Shown one piece after another: positions 1-8,992 of a stretch of 64,000 nt of DNA (positions within the stretch are counted from its first letter, which is position 1; each line of letters opens with the position of its first letter). The stretch covers positions 1 through 64,000 of the forward strand of contig VGAC01000005.1 in NCBI GenBank assembly GCA_016870865.1, written 5' to 3'. Origin of the DNA: Actinomycetota bacterium (GTDB taxonomy: Bacteria > Actinomycetota > Acidimicrobiia > Acidimicrobiales > Ilumatobacteraceae). The notes beneath the pieces are model-generated. The model worked only from the letters and a program-made list of their open reading frames with translations. It was not told the origin of the DNA and searched no databases. The position numbers were made by a program, and so were the translations under genes.

Positions 1-96
1 GTCGTCACCCTTGCCTCGCTCGTCATGTTGTGGGCCACACCGCGTCGGCAGGCCGTGTGGGACTACATCGGCACGACGGTGGTCGTTCGCCGGTAA
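1..96 (+). CDS. C-terminal end of an RDD-like membrane protein (partial)
   Basis: The reading frame is open from base 1 and stops with TAA at 94-96, leaving the last 31 residues of a gene that starts outside the window. It shows a short hydrophobic stretch (LASLVMLW) and then RRQAVWDYIGTTVVVRR. The pattern of Asp, a short gap, Gly-Thr and a run of valines before a basic end resembles the C-terminus of RDD-family membrane proteins. That family match is an inference from a very short piece. Between 97 and 309 no convincing gene was found. Confidence 0.5.
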   Translation, partial: VVTLASLVMLWATPRRQAVWDYIGTTVVVRR

Positions 97-309
97 CTGC
101 TGACGGGGCGCTTCCGGCGCTTGCGCACCCACTCCGCGCCGCCACGGCCCGCAGCCGCAAGAAAGATGCCCAACGTCAGTCGTCGGTTCACCCAATCGGC
201 TCGCTGCACATTCGGTGAAGGCACCGACGACGACGGAGAAGTCGACGACAACAACAATCAAGAAATGATGTTGTCGTGATCCGACACAGCCGTATCAACA
301 CGCGACAAG

Positions 310-381
310 TGCGCCCCCTGGGATTCGAACCCAGAACCTGCGGATTAAGAGTCCGTTGCTCTGCCGTTGAGCTAGAGGCGC
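310..381 (-). tRNA. tRNA-Lys (CTT)
   Basis: The minus strand folds into a complete cloverleaf: a 7-bp acceptor stem beginning GCGCCTC, a D arm GCTC/GAGC, an anticodon loop CTCTTAA with anticodon CTT, a 5-nt variable loop, a T loop TTCGAAT and an A discriminator at 310. The CCA end is not encoded. It lies downstream of tRNA-His on the same strand. Confidence 0.95.
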
Positions 382-454
382 GACGCGAGAACTATACGAC
401 ACGCGAGCGGGAAACAAATAAAGAGAGCAGCGAGCGGTTTCTCCCGAAAGCAGA

Positions 455-485
455 GAACCCGACCGGCGAAGCGCCGATCGGGTTC
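455..485 (-). terminator. Hairpin between tRNA-His and tRNA-Lys
   Basis: An 8-bp outer stem (GAACCCGA at 455-462 with TCGGGTTC at 478-485) and a 5-bp inner stem (CGGCG/CGCCG) are separated by one mismatch and closed by a 3-nt loop. It begins 6 nt after the encoded CCA of tRNA-His. It could terminate tRNA-His or mark a processing site in a His-Lys transcript. Confidence 0.6.
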
Positions 486-490
486 CCGTT

Positions 491-569
491 TGGGGTGAGC
501 GAGGGGACTTGAACCCCCGGCCTTCAGGGCCACAACCTGACGCTCTAACCAGGCTGAGCTACGCCCACC
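491..569 (-). tRNA. tRNA-His (GTG)
   Basis: The minus strand gives a full cloverleaf with anticodon loop TTGTGGC (anticodon GTG). It has the histidine-specific extra G(-1), at 569, paired with C73 at 494. The CCA end is encoded at 491-493, unlike in the other three tRNAs of this window. Confidence 0.95.
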
Positions 570-671
570 AAGAATGAAAAGTGTGCCATGAAGGGTGGGC
601 ATTGCCAACCGCAAGAAGCCCCGGAACCACGAGGTGTGCAGGCACGGTATTTTCGCGTTCGGGGGGTGCGT

Positions 672-1541
672 ATGGAGGCGCAGGAAATCGACTGGGAGTC
701 ACGGATTACGCCCGAGGCGGTCGAGCAGTTCCGGACTGATGGCGTGGTCTTTTTCGAGCAGTTGATTCATCCCCTGTGGCTGCAACTGGTGGAGATGGGC
801 ATCAGTCGCATCATGAACAATTCGAGCCGCAAGCAAATGTTCTTCGCGGGTGAAGAAGGTGCCTTCGTCGACACCGTACGAAACTGGGACCTGACGCCCG
901 AGTTCCAGCGCCTGACCTACGACTCGCCGATCGCCGACATCCTCGGCCGACTGATCGGTTCCCCCCGAGTGTGGCTGTTGTTCGACCACGTGTTCGTGAA
1001 AGACGCCGGAAACTGCAAGCGCACGCCATGGCACCAGGACCTCACGTACTGGCCTGTCGCGGGAACTCAGATCGCCTCGATGTGGATCACGATCGACCCG
1101 GTACCCAAGCACGAATGCCTCGAATACGTCGCGGGTTCGCACCGCGGTCCGCTGTACGACGGGTTCGACCCGCCACGTGCAGGGGAGGACCCGACGTTGC
1201 CGTTCTACGGCGAGGGCTTTCCGCGCCTTCCCGACATCGAAGGCGATCGTTCGCGGTGGGACATCCGCTCGTGGGACATCACCCCGGGCGACGTCATCGT
1301 GTTCCATCCGGGAGTGCTGCACGGTGGCGGCCCGACCAGTCAGGGGCGCAAACGCCGCACGCTGTCGGTACGTGTGTTCGGCGAGGACGTCGTGTTCGCT
1401 TCCCGCCCGCCGACGCGACCCACCGCGCCACGTACCCCGGGGTTGCAGTTGCAGTTGAAGCCGGGCGACCCGCTGCGCCATCCGTACTACCCGCGGCTGC
1501 GCCCGCTCCCAGAAAACCAACGCGCAGACTTCTACGAATGA
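672..1541 (+). CDS. Phytanoyl-CoA dioxygenase (PhyH) family oxygenase
   Basis: This 289-residue protein looks like a non-haem Fe(II)/2-oxoglutarate-dependent oxygenase of the PhyH family. The iron-binding facial triad is visible as HQD (His121, Asp123) in TPWHQDLTYWP and a distal His217 in FHPGVLHGGG. It is followed by a basic RKRRTLSVR segment that fits 2-oxoglutarate binding. The ATG at 672 is preferred over the in-frame ATG at 588, because residues before it are not family-like and a G-rich stretch precedes 672. The substrate cannot be read from sequence; family members hydroxylate fatty acyl-CoAs and many small metabolites. The aminotransferase 106 nt downstream could be functionally linked, but this is only suggested by position. 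Confidence 0.85.
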   Translation: MEAQEIDWESRITPEAVEQFRTDGVVFFEQLIHPLWLQLVEMGISRIMNNSSRKQMFFAGEEGAFVDTVRNWDLTPEFQRLTYDSPIADILGRLIGSPRVWLLFDHVFVKDAGNCKRTPWHQDLTYWPVAGTQIASMWITIDPVPKHECLEYVAGSHRGPLYDGFDPPRAGEDPTLPFYGEGFPRLPDIEGDRSRWDIRSWDITPGDVIVFHPGVLHGGGPTSQGRKRRTLSVRVFGEDVVFASRPPTRPTAPRTPGLQLQLKPGDPLRHPYYPRLRPLPENQRADFYE

Positions 1542-1647
1542 CGCAGACTTTCGCCGAAAGGCGACGGTTCATGCACCTTTTTGGTCCCGTCGCGCGCCAT
1601 TCCTTTGCCTGGTAGTCTTCCAAGGGAGAAATTCGGCGGAGAACGAT

Positions 1648-3048
1648 ATGAACGCGACGAACACAACGTTGCAATCGAAATCTCGGGTGCGCCCCGACCA
1701 GGAGCGGCTCGTTGAACGGGCCAAAGAGATCACTGCGACCGAGTTGCAGGTCTACGCACAGCGCACCCCCGGCTCGCAGAAGGCCAACGCACGGGCGCGC
1801 AGAGTGCTGCCGCTGGGTGTGCCCTCCAGCTTCCAGGCCTACGACCCGTACCCCATCGTGGTGCGCCGGTCGGAGGGCGCCTCCATGGAAGACGTCGACG
1901 GCAACCGCTACGTCGACTTTGACATGGGCTTCGGTGCTTTGTTCTCGGGTCACGGCAACCCTGCCGTGCGCGCCGCTGTCGATGCGCAGTTGGCCAACGG
2001 CACCCTCTTCGTGACGCCGTGCGAACTCAACGCCGTCGTCGCCGAACTGTTGGGCGAACGCTACGGATTGCCGATGTGGCGGTTCACGAACTCGGGCACC
2101 GAGGCCACGATGGACGCAATCCGTGTGGCACGAGGTGTGACCGGTCGTGACAAGATCGTGAAGGTCGAAGGCGGGTACCACGGCCATCACGACGAGGTGA
2201 TGATTTCGATGAAGCCGCCGCTCGACAAGGCAGGTCCGGCCGACGCGCCGATTCCGGTTCCCTCAACCGCCGGCGTCACGCGGGCGGTTCTGGGTGACAC
2301 GATCGTCGTGCCGTACAACGATGCCGCGGCGCTCGAGCGTGCTCTCGCCAACAACGACGTCGCGTGTTTCATCGTCGAGCCCGTGATGGAGAACATCGGC
2401 ATCTGCCTGCCGCAGTCGGGCTACCTGCAGCAGGTGCGCGAGATCACGCAACGCCACGGGACGCTGCTCATTTTCGACGAGGTGAAGACGGGTATCACCG
2501 CGGGTTGGGCAGGTGCGACCGGTGTACTCGGCGTACAGCCGGATCTGGTTGCGCTCGCCAAGAGCATCGGTGGGGGTTTGCCACTCGGCGCATTCGGTGG
2601 CAAGGCCGAGTACATGGACGTGATCACTCAAGGCAAGGTCATCCATCTCGGTACCTACAACGGCAATCCATTGGTAATGGCCGCAGCGCAGGCCGTGTTG
2701 TCGGAGGTGTGCACGCCCGTCGCGACCGACGACGTGATTGCCCGCAACACACGCCTGCTTGCCGAGTGTCAGTCGGTCATCGATCAAGCGGGTCTACCGG
2801 CACACACCGTGCGGTTCGGTGCGAAGGGCTGCATTACGTGGGCCCCGCAGCAGATTCGTAACTACCGTGATTACAAGGCGACCGATTTCGACCTGGCTTT
2901 CGCGCAGTGGATCCATGGCATCAACAGGGGAGTCCTGTTGCCGCCCGGTCTCGACGAGCAGTGGTTGATCTCGATGATGCACACCGAAGCCGACGCGATG
3001 CACTACGCGGAAGTCTTCAACGACTTCGTGGCGGACCTCACACGCTGA
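1648..3048 (+). CDS. Class III aminotransferase, glutamate-1-semialdehyde aminomutase-like
   Basis: A PLP-dependent fold-type I enzyme of 466 residues related to glutamate-1-semialdehyde 2,1-aminomutase. Visible signatures are NSGTEATMDAIRVAR in the cofactor phosphate-binding region, GGYHGHHD, the FDEVKTG aspartate that contacts the pyridine nitrogen, and the Schiff-base lysine at about residue 305 in LVALAKSIGGG. A long N-terminal extension of about 50 residues precedes the usual start of the domain. A GGCGGAG Shine-Dalgarno sequence lies just before ATG 1648, and a TAGTCT -10-like element is at 1613-1618. HemL itself is usually shorter and sits with other haem genes, so this is more likely a catabolic or biosynthetic paralogue of unknown substrate. 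Confidence 0.85.
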   Translation: MNATNTTLQSKSRVRPDQERLVERAKEITATELQVYAQRTPGSQKANARARRVLPLGVPSSFQAYDPYPIVVRRSEGASMEDVDGNRYVDFDMGFGALFSGHGNPAVRAAVDAQLANGTLFVTPCELNAVVAELLGERYGLPMWRFTNSGTEATMDAIRVARGVTGRDKIVKVEGGYHGHHDEVMISMKPPLDKAGPADAPIPVPSTAGVTRAVLGDTIVVPYNDAAALERALANNDVACFIVEPVMENIGICLPQSGYLQQVREITQRHGTLLIFDEVKTGITAGWAGATGVLGVQPDLVALAKSIGGGLPLGAFGGKAEYMDVITQGKVIHLGTYNGNPLVMAAAQAVLSEVCTPVATDDVIARNTRLLAECQSVIDQAGLPAHTVRFGAKGCITWAPQQIRNYRDYKATDFDLAFAQWIHGINRGVLLPPGLDEQWLISMMHTEADAMHYAEVFNDFVADLTR

Positions 3049-3103
3049 GGTGACCGGGCCCCTCCCGCAGGCCCCGCGCGGGTCGGGCCGGCGGTTGAGC
3101 TCT

Positions 3104-3119
3104 CTGGGGGGCTCCCCAG
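3104..3119 (+). terminator. Hairpin after the aminotransferase gene
   Basis: CTGGGG (3104-3109) pairs with CCCCAG (3114-3119) around a 4-nt loop, 56 nt after the aminotransferase stop. There is no T-tract, so it would be a GC-rich, weakly supported terminator. Confidence 0.4.
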
Positions 3120-3156
3120 CCCGATCGCCGGGTCGCTACGGCCGCCCCCCAAATGC

Positions 3157-3186
3157 TTGACCCGAACACCTGTTCGTAACTACAGT
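3157..3186 (+). promoter_or_regulatory. SOS promoter and LexA operator of recA
   Basis: A -35 element TTGACC (3157-3162) and a -10 element TACAGT (3181-3186) are 18 nt apart. A perfect palindromic LexA-type box CGAACACCTGTTCG (3163-3176) lies between them. The same box occurs upstream of lexA/LysM in this window. LexA bound here would block RNA polymerase directly. A second small palindrome, TGTTCGAACA (3192-3201), sits at the expected transcription start. Confidence 0.9.
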
Positions 3187-3318
3187 ACGGGTGTTCGAAC
3201 AGCCCCGTGCAACACCCTCTCCGTAGGGTCCGCACACACTCAACAAGTCCCACCGTCGCCCCTCGGGGCCGTTCCAGAGTCAATTCCAGCGAAACAAACA
3301 CAGAAAGACGGGCACATC

Positions 3319-4407
3319 ATGGCCAGCTCAGCAAGCAACCGCTCCGGCGACATCGTGAACAACTCGAACAACGCGGGCGACCGCGACAAAGCCCTCGACG
3401 CGGCTCTGGCCCAAATCGACAAGCAGTTCGGCAAGGGCTCGATCATGCGCATGGGCGAGAAAACCGGCATGGCGATCGAGTCCATCAGCACCGGAGCGAT
3501 CCCGCTCGACATCGCCCTCGGCGTGGGCGGCCTGCCCCGCGGCCGCGTGGTCGAGATCTACGGTCCCGAATCCTCGGGAAAGTCCACCCTCGCGATGCAC
3601 GTCGTCGCCGAGGCCCAGCGCAACGGCGGCGTCTGCGCCTACATCGACGCCGAACACGCGATGGACCCCATCTATGCCCGCTCCATCGGTGTCGACATCG
3701 ACCAGTTGCTGATTTCGCAGCCGGATACCGGTGAACAGGCGCTCGAAATCGCCGACATGCTCATCCGCTCGGGTGCGCTCGACGTCGTCGTCATCGACTC
3801 GGTTGCGGCACTCACACCGCGTGCCGAAATCGAAGGTGAAATGGGCGACAGCCACGTGGGTCTACAGGCCCGCCTCATGAGCCAAGCGTTGCGCAAAATC
3901 ACGGCCAATCTGAACAAGACAAACACGATTGCGATCTTCATCAACCAGTTGCGCGAAAAGATCGGTGTCATGTTCGGTTCGCCCGAAACAACGCCCGGCG
4001 GGCGTGCGCTCAAGTTCTACTCGTCGGTGCGTCTCGACATCCGTCGCATCGAGTCGATCAAGGACGGAGCCGAAGTGGTGGGCAACCGCACGCGCGTCAA
4101 GGTGGTGAAGAACAAGGTCTCGCCACCTTTCCGCCAGGCCGAGTTCGACATCATGTACGGCAAGGGCATCAGCCGCGAAGGTGCGCTGCTCGACTTGGCA
4201 GTCGAGATGGGGATCGCCAAGAAGTCGGGTGCTTGGTTCACCTACGAGGGCGAACAACTCGGCCAGGGGCGCGAGAACGCCAAGTCGTTCCTCACCGACA
4301 ATCCCGAAATCATGATGGAAATCTCCGAAAAGATCCGCAACCAGGCGGGTCTGAACGGCGGTGCCGAATTCACCCCGGCCGACGACGAACCCATCGACCT
4401 CGACTGA
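3319..4407 (+). CDS. recA: Recombinase RecA
   Basis: RecA forms filaments on single-stranded DNA, drives strand exchange, and triggers LexA self-cleavage during the SOS response. The protein has 362 residues, typical of the family. It shows the Walker A motif GPESSGKST (residues 82-90), Walker [13 protein letters not shown] (about 154-165), the L2 region with [14 protein letters not shown], and an acidic C-terminal tail ending PIDLD. The ATG at 3319 was chosen because upstream in-frame residues are not RecA-like and lie in the SOS promoter region. In most actinobacteria recX follows recA; here miaB follows and no recX is seen. Confidence 0.98.
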   Translation: MASSASNRSGDIVNNSNNAGDRDKALDAALAQIDKQFGKGSIMRMGEKTGMAIESISTGAIPLDIALGVGGLPRGRVVEIYGPESSGKSTLAMHVVAEAQRNGGVCAYIDAEHAMDPIYARSIGVDIDQLLISQPDTGEQALEIADMLIRSGALDVVVIDSVAALTPRAEIEGEMGDSHVGLQARLMSQALRKITANLNKTNTIAIFINQLREKIGVMFGSPETTPGGRALKFYSSVRLDIRRIESIKDGAEVVGNRTRVKVVKNKVSPPFRQAEFDIMYGKGISREGALLDLAVEMGIAKKSGAWFTYEGEQLGQGRENAKSFLTDNPEIMMEISEKIRNQAGLNGGAEFTPADDEPIDLD

Positions 4408-4459
4408 CGCCACAAGTCCTCTCCCCGGCTGCACGCCACTGTCTGTGCGGGAACATCGC

Positions 4460-4483
4460 GGCCCGGGCCCGACGGCCCGGGCT
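4460..4483 (+). terminator. GC-rich hairpin between recA and miaB
   Basis: CCCGGGCC (4462-4469) pairs with GGCCCGGG (4474-4481) around loop CGAC, with two further pairs (G-C, G-U) outside. It lies 53 nt after the recA stop. There is no U-tract, as is common for actinobacterial terminators. Confidence 0.65.
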
Positions 4484-4512
4484 GTGTGCTGCTCGGTAGC
4501 CTGATTTTCAAG

Positions 4513-5928
4513 ATGGCAGGCAAATACGTCGTACGCACCCACGGGTGTCAAATGAACGAGCACGACTCCGAGCGAATCGCGGGTCTGCTCGAGGCCGATG
4601 GCTACGCCCGTGCTGCGGGCGACGATGACGCCGATGTGATCGTGGTGAACACCTGTTGCATTCGCGAAAATGCCGACATGCGGCTTTATGGCCAGTTGGG
4701 TTGGCTGAAGTCGTGGAAGGACGAGTCGCCGGGACGCCAGATCGTTGTGTCGGGTTGCCTCTCGCAAAAAGACAAGGACATCGTGCTGCAGAAGGCCGGC
4801 TGGGTTGACGTTGTCATGGGAACGCACAACGTGCACCGTGCAGCCGAACTACTGCGTGAGTCCCGCACCAAGGGCCCGATCGTGGAAATTCTCGACGAGG
4901 CAGTCGTCGACGACCATGCAATGTTCCCGAGTGCGCTGCCCGCACGACGTGAAACAACGTACAACGCATGGGTCACCATCCAGATCGGATGCGACAACAC
5001 GTGCGCATTCTGCATTGTGCCGGCGGTTCGCGGTCGCGAAATGTCGCGTCCATTCGCAGAAATCGTCGACGAGGTTCGTGTGCTCGCGTCGCAGGGGGTC
5101 ACCGAGGTCACCCTGTTGGGACAGAACGTGAACTCATATGGTCGGGATCTTGCAATCGACATGCGGCGCTCAGGGGCGGACGCAAAGTTGCGGCCGATGT
5201 TTGCCGAACTTCTCCGGGCCGTCGGTTCGGTCGACGGCATCCGCCGCGTGCGCTTCACCAGCCCGCACCCAAAGGACATGCGCCCCGAAACTTTCGCGGC
5301 CATGGCCACCACGGCATCCGTGTGCGAGCACCTGCACTATCCGCTCCAGTCAGGCAGCAACCCGGTCCTGGCGGCGATGCACCGCGGATATTCCGCCGAG
5401 CGCTACCTCGAGCGGCTCGCCGAGGCGCGCCGGGTCGTTCCCGACCTTGCCGTGACGAGCGACATCATCGTTGGGTTCCCCGGTGAGACCGAGGCCGATT
5501 TCCAGCAGACCATGGCGGTGGCAGCCGAGGCGTGTTTCGACTCGGCCTACGAATTCGAGTTCTCGCCGCGTCCCGGCACCGAGGCGGCCGACATGCACGA
5601 TCACTTCGTCGACCCGAAGATCGTCAACGAACGCTTCGAGCGATTGCGCGTGGTGCTCGAACACAGTGCCGCGATCAAACACCAAGGTCGCGTCGGTCGC
5701 ATCGAAGAGGTGGTGATCGAGGGTGTCAGCAAGCGCAACGAGGGCGTTGTCACGGGCCGAACCCGACAGAACAAACTGCTGCACTTCCCGTCACCCGAAC
5801 CGATTCGTGTCGGCAGCTATGCCGATGTTCTCGTCACCTCCGCAGCCCGCCACTTTCTGCGGGGTGAACTGCGGGAAGTCACTGCGGCTCCCACGCACAA
5901 GGTGCGACTGGCCGTCGCGTCGACCTGA
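4513..5928 (+). CDS. miaB: tRNA-2-methylthio-N6-dimethylallyladenosine synthase MiaB
   Basis: MiaB is a radical SAM methylthiotransferase that adds a 2-methylthio group to i6A37 in tRNAs, the step after MiaA, encoded next door. The 471-residue protein has the N-terminal UPF0004 domain with cluster cysteines (Cys12 in THGCQMN, the VVNTCCIREN motif, SGCLSQ), then the radical SAM motif CDNTCAFC (Cys160, 164, 167), and a C-terminal TRAM-like region. The start is ATG 4513, because TAGCCT at 4497-4502 looks like a -10 element leaving at most a few leader bases. MiaA starts 2 nt after the stop, so both are probably co-transcribed. Confidence 0.95.
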   Translation: MAGKYVVRTHGCQMNEHDSERIAGLLEADGYARAAGDDDADVIVVNTCCIRENADMRLYGQLGWLKSWKDESPGRQIVVSGCLSQKDKDIVLQKAGWVDVVMGTHNVHRAAELLRESRTKGPIVEILDEAVVDDHAMFPSALPARRETTYNAWVTIQIGCDNTCAFCIVPAVRGREMSRPFAEIVDEVRVLASQGVTEVTLLGQNVNSYGRDLAIDMRRSGADAKLRPMFAELLRAVGSVDGIRRVRFTSPHPKDMRPETFAAMATTASVCEHLHYPLQSGSNPVLAAMHRGYSAERYLERLAEARRVVPDLAVTSDIIVGFPGETEADFQQTMAVAAEACFDSAYEFEFSPRPGTEAADMHDHFVDPKIVNERFERLRVVLEHSAAIKHQGRVGRIEEVVIEGVSKRNEGVVTGRTRQNKLLHFPSPEPIRVGSYADVLVTSAARHFLRGELREVTAAPTHKVRLAVAST

Positions 5929-5930
5929 GA

Positions 5931-6857
5931 ATGCGACCCGCCGACGCACCACGACGCGTGGTGGTTCTCGGGCCGACCGCTTCGGGCAAGTCGGCGGTGG
6001 CGATGCAGGCGGCGTCCGAGTTCAGTGATGTCGACATCGTCGCAGTCGATGCGATGCAGGTGTATCGGGGCATGAATGTCGGTACCGCGAAGCCGACCGC
6101 CGATGATCAGCGACGCGTACCGCACCATTGCCTCGACCTGGTCGAGCCCTCCATGCGTTTCACTGCGACTCAGTTCCAAGCCGCGGCCGGTGTGGCCCTC
6201 GATGCGATCCACGGTGCAGGTCGGCGAGCCCTGCTGGTTGGTGGCACGGGCCTGTATCTCACCGCAGTGATCGACGAACTCGTCTTCCCGGGGGAGTGGC
6301 CCGAGATCCGAGCCGAACTCGAGGCCGACAGCGACACGCAGGGTTTGCACCGGCGTCTTGTCGAACTCGATGCACCCGCGGCGGCGAAGATCGAACCCAA
6401 CAACCGGCGGCGCATCGTTCGCGCACTCGAGGTGTGCCTCGGAAGTGGTGTGCGCTTCAGCGACGCGGGGCCCGGCACCGCATCGTTCCCCGACAATGGG
6501 GTGGTTCAGATCGGCATCCGCCGGTCGCGCGAGGACCTGTCGCGGCGCATCGCGGCGCGTGTCGACCAAATGATCGCCGAAGGACTGGTCGACGAAGTGC
6601 ACGGGTTGCTCGCGCTCGACCCGCCGATGTCGCGAACCGCGGCGCAAGCCCTGGGTTACAAGGAAATGATCGACCACATCGGGGGTCGCGTGTCACTTTC
6701 GGCCGCGCGCGACGAAATCGTGTTGCGCACGACGCAATTCGCGGTGCGACAAGAGCGTTGGTACCGCCGCGACCCGCGCATCCGGTGGATCGACGTCACG
6801 GGCGAGGATCCCGTGGCGTTGGTAAGTCCCGCGGTTGTCGCCGCCTTCGGGCAATAG
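5931..6857 (+). CDS. miaA: tRNA dimethylallyltransferase MiaA
   Basis: MiaA transfers a dimethylallyl group to adenosine 37 of tRNAs that read UNN codons, making the substrate for MiaB. The protein has 308 residues, close to the family norm. It shows the P-loop GPTASGKS (residues 14-21), the DAMQVYRGMNVGTAKP region that follows it, and LLVGGTGLYLTAV. The gene begins 2 nt after the miaB stop and is followed by dapF after 9 nt, but dapF has its own -10-like element. Confidence 0.96.
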   Translation: MRPADAPRRVVVLGPTASGKSAVAMQAASEFSDVDIVAVDAMQVYRGMNVGTAKPTADDQRRVPHHCLDLVEPSMRFTATQFQAAAGVALDAIHGAGRRALLVGGTGLYLTAVIDELVFPGEWPEIRAELEADSDTQGLHRRLVELDAPAAAKIEPNNRRRIVRALEVCLGSGVRFSDAGPGTASFPDNGVVQIGIRRSREDLSRRIAARVDQMIAEGLVDEVHGLLALDPPMSRTAAQALGYKEMIDHIGGRVSLSAARDEIVLRTTQFAVRQERWYRRDPRIRWIDVTGEDPVALVSPAVVAAFGQ

Positions 6858-6866
6858 GGTGTCAGC

Positions 6867-7688
6867 GTGCAGGTGACCCTCACGAAGCATCAGGCCCTGG
6901 GCAACGACTTTCTCGTCTATGACCTTCGCCAGGGCGCCCCGGCCGCGGCGTGGGACGACCTTGCGCGCCGGTGGTGCGACCGACGTTCGGGCGTCGGTGC
7001 CGACGGGTTGTTGATCCTCGAGAACCACGGCGAGCGTCACCTCGCGATGGTTCTCTACAACGCCGACGGCAGCCGTGCCGAAATCAGCGGCAACGGCATT
7101 CGATGTCTGGTCCAGGCAGCCCACCAATCCGATGGTCGTCCCCCCGGCGTGACGTACGTCGTTGCGACGGAGGCCGGCGTGCGCCGCGTGGAAGTCGTCG
7201 GTGACGACGGCACGAACACGATTCAAGCAAGCGTCTCGATGGGTGTCGTCGGCGATCTTTCGGTCCCGGAGGGATGGGAGAGGCTCGGGTGCCATCCCGA
7301 CCGTCCCGTTGCGCACTTGTCGCTGGGCAACCCGCACTCGGTGGTCGGGGTGGACGACGTCGAGGGTGTCAGTCTCACGGAACTGGGAGAAAAAGTCCCG
7401 CAGATCAACCTCGAGATTGTCGCGCCGGGGCCGGAAAACGACGCCATCACGATGCGTGTCCACGAGCGTGGCGTGGGCATCACCCCGGCGTGTGGTTCGG
7501 GTGCGTGTGCGGGTGCCTTTGCTGCACTGAGTTGGGGCCTCGTGCCCTCGAATGCCAAGGCCGAGGTTCAGGAAGTCACCGTTCACATGGACGGGGGCGA
7601 CACCCGTGTCCGCATCAACAGAACGACCCGAGAGGCGGTTCTCGTTGGTCCCTCTGCCTTCGTGGCCACGCTGACGGTCGACGCGTGA
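6867..7688 (+). CDS. dapF: Diaminopimelate epimerase
   Basis: DapF converts LL-diaminopimelate to meso-diaminopimelate, used in peptidoglycan and as the lysine precursor. It is a PLP-independent two-cysteine racemase. Both catalytic cysteines are present, Cys80 in SGNGIRC and Cys209 in TPACGSGACAG. The length of 273 residues is typical. The GTG start at 6867 lies 6 nt after TAGGGT (6855-6860), a likely -10 element, suggesting a leaderless mRNA. The stop overlaps the hflX start (GTGA), so hflX and dapC are probably translated in coupling with dapF. Confidence 0.96.
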   Translation: MQVTLTKHQALGNDFLVYDLRQGAPAAAWDDLARRWCDRRSGVGADGLLILENHGERHLAMVLYNADGSRAEISGNGIRCLVQAAHQSDGRPPGVTYVVATEAGVRRVEVVGDDGTNTIQASVSMGVVGDLSVPEGWERLGCHPDRPVAHLSLGNPHSVVGVDDVEGVSLTELGEKVPQINLEIVAPGPENDAITMRVHERGVGITPACGSGACAGAFAALSWGLVPSNAKAEVQEVTVHMDGGDTRVRINRTTREAVLVGPSAFVATLTVDA

Positions 7689-8992
7689 GCGATCCCTACC
7701 AGGAGGCGCTCAGCCAGACGCTCATCGAGCGCGCGTTCCGCGAGCGCATCGTGCTCGTGGGTGTCACGCTCCCGCCGCACAGTGATGAGGAAACCGACGC
7801 AAGCCTCGACGAACTCGCTCTTCTCGTCGACACCGCCGGTGCCGACGCCGTCGCAACGCTGACGCAGCGCCGCGACGCCCCGGACCCGGCGTGGTACCTC
7901 GGCAAGGGCAAGGCCGAAGCGCTGCGCCGCATCTGCCTCGACGTCGATGCCGACACCGTGGTCTTCGACAACGAATTGTCACCCGCGCAGCAGTACAACC
8001 TGGAAAAACTGCTCGGTCGCACGGCGCTCGATCGCACCGCGGTGATCCTCGACATTTTCGCCCAGAACGCCCACACGCTGGAGGGCAAAGCGCAGGTCGA
8101 ACTGGCGCTTTTGCGTTACCGCCTACCGCGACTGCGGCGCGGCACCAAGGGTGCCTTCAGCCAGCAAGGCGCCGGCATCGGCACGCGCGGGCCGGGCGAA
8201 ACGAAGCTCGAGGTCGACCGCCGCCGCATCACCCGCCGCATCGCAAAGCTCGAGGGTGAATTGCGCGAACTCGGTCGCACGCGTGAAAACCAGCGCAAGG
8301 GCCGCGAGCGCAGCGGGCTGTCGTCGGTGACCATCGTCGGCTACACGAACGCCGGAAAGTCGACCCTGCTGAACCGTCTCACGGAATCCGGTGTGCTCGT
8401 CCAGGACCGGCTGTTCGCGACGCTCGACCCCACGACACGTCGGTTGTCCTTGCCGGGTGGTGAGCCCGTGTTGCTCACCGACACGGTCGGATTCGTGCGT
8501 CGGCTGCCGCACGGCCTCATCGAGGCGTTCAAGAGCACGCTTGAAGTTGCCAGTCAGGCCGACTTTCTCGTCCATGTCGTCGACGCCGGCGCAGCCGACC
8601 CGCAGGGCCAGATCGAGGCCGTCCACGAGGTGCTCGACGAGATCGACGCCGACCGTGTGCCCGAACTTCTGGTGTTCAACAAAGCCGACCTCCTCGAGCC
8701 CGCTACCCTCGCGATGCTGATCGCGGATCATCCCGGCTCGCTCGCCGTGTCCGCCGTGACGGGCGAGGGTCTCGATGCGTTGCTACGCACCCTCAGCGAC
8801 CGTCTGCGAGCCCTGTCGCGGGTCGTCGAGTTGCTGATTCCCTACGAGAACGGCGAAGCCCTTGCAATGGTGCACCGTGAGGGTGAAGTCGTCTCGATCG
8901 GCCACGAAGAGTCGGCCACCCGCATACGCGCCAGGTTGTCTGACGCGTCGGTGGGTCGATTGCGCGACTACGTCTGCGGTGGGGCAAAGTGA
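7685..8992 (+). CDS. hflX: GTPase HflX
   Basis: HflX is a ribosome-associated GTPase that splits stalled 70S ribosomes. The 435-residue protein has the N-terminal HflX domain with a glycine-rich GPGETKLEVDRRRI segment, a coiled linker, and a G domain with P-loop GYTNAGKST (residues 219-227), DTVGF and NKADLL, plus a short C-terminal domain. The GTG start at 7685 overlaps the dapF stop by 4 nt. An in-frame open stretch extends back to 7274, but it lies inside dapF and is not HflX-like. The 3' end overlaps the dapC start. Confidence 0.95.
   Translation: MSDPYQEALSQTLIERAFRERIVLVGVTLPPHSDEETDASLDELALLVDTAGADAVATLTQRRDAPDPAWYLGKGKAEALRRICLDVDADTVVFDNELSPAQQYNLEKLLGRTALDRTAVILDIFAQNAHTLEGKAQVELALLRYRLPRLRRGTKGAFSQQGAGIGTRGPGETKLEVDRRRITRRIAKLEGELRELGRTRENQRKGRERSGLSSVTIVGYTNAGKSTLLNRLTESGVLVQDRLFATLDPTTRRLSLPGGEPVLLTDTVGFVRRLPHGLIEAFKSTLEVASQADFLVHVVDAGAADPQGQIEAVHEVLDEIDADRVPELLVFNKADLLEPATLAMLIADHPGSLAVSAVTGEGLDALLRTLSDRLRALSRVVELLIPYENGEALAMVHREGEVVSIGHEESATRIRARLSDASVGRLRDYVCGGAK

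Noticed and set aside
63-257. Minus-strand ORF of 64 codons near the left edge
   Set aside because: It overlaps the tail of the RDD-like gene, has no ribosome site or promoter, and its composition is typical of a shadow frame.
588-671. Longer start for the PhyH gene at ATG 588
   Set aside because: The extra 28 residues are not family-like and begin just after the tRNA-His gene; ATG 672 fits better.
3192-3201. Second LexA operator at recA (TGTTCGAACA)
   Set aside because: The half-sites are inverted relative to the CGAAC-N4-GTTCG box and lack the 4-nt spacer, so it is noted only as a small palindrome.
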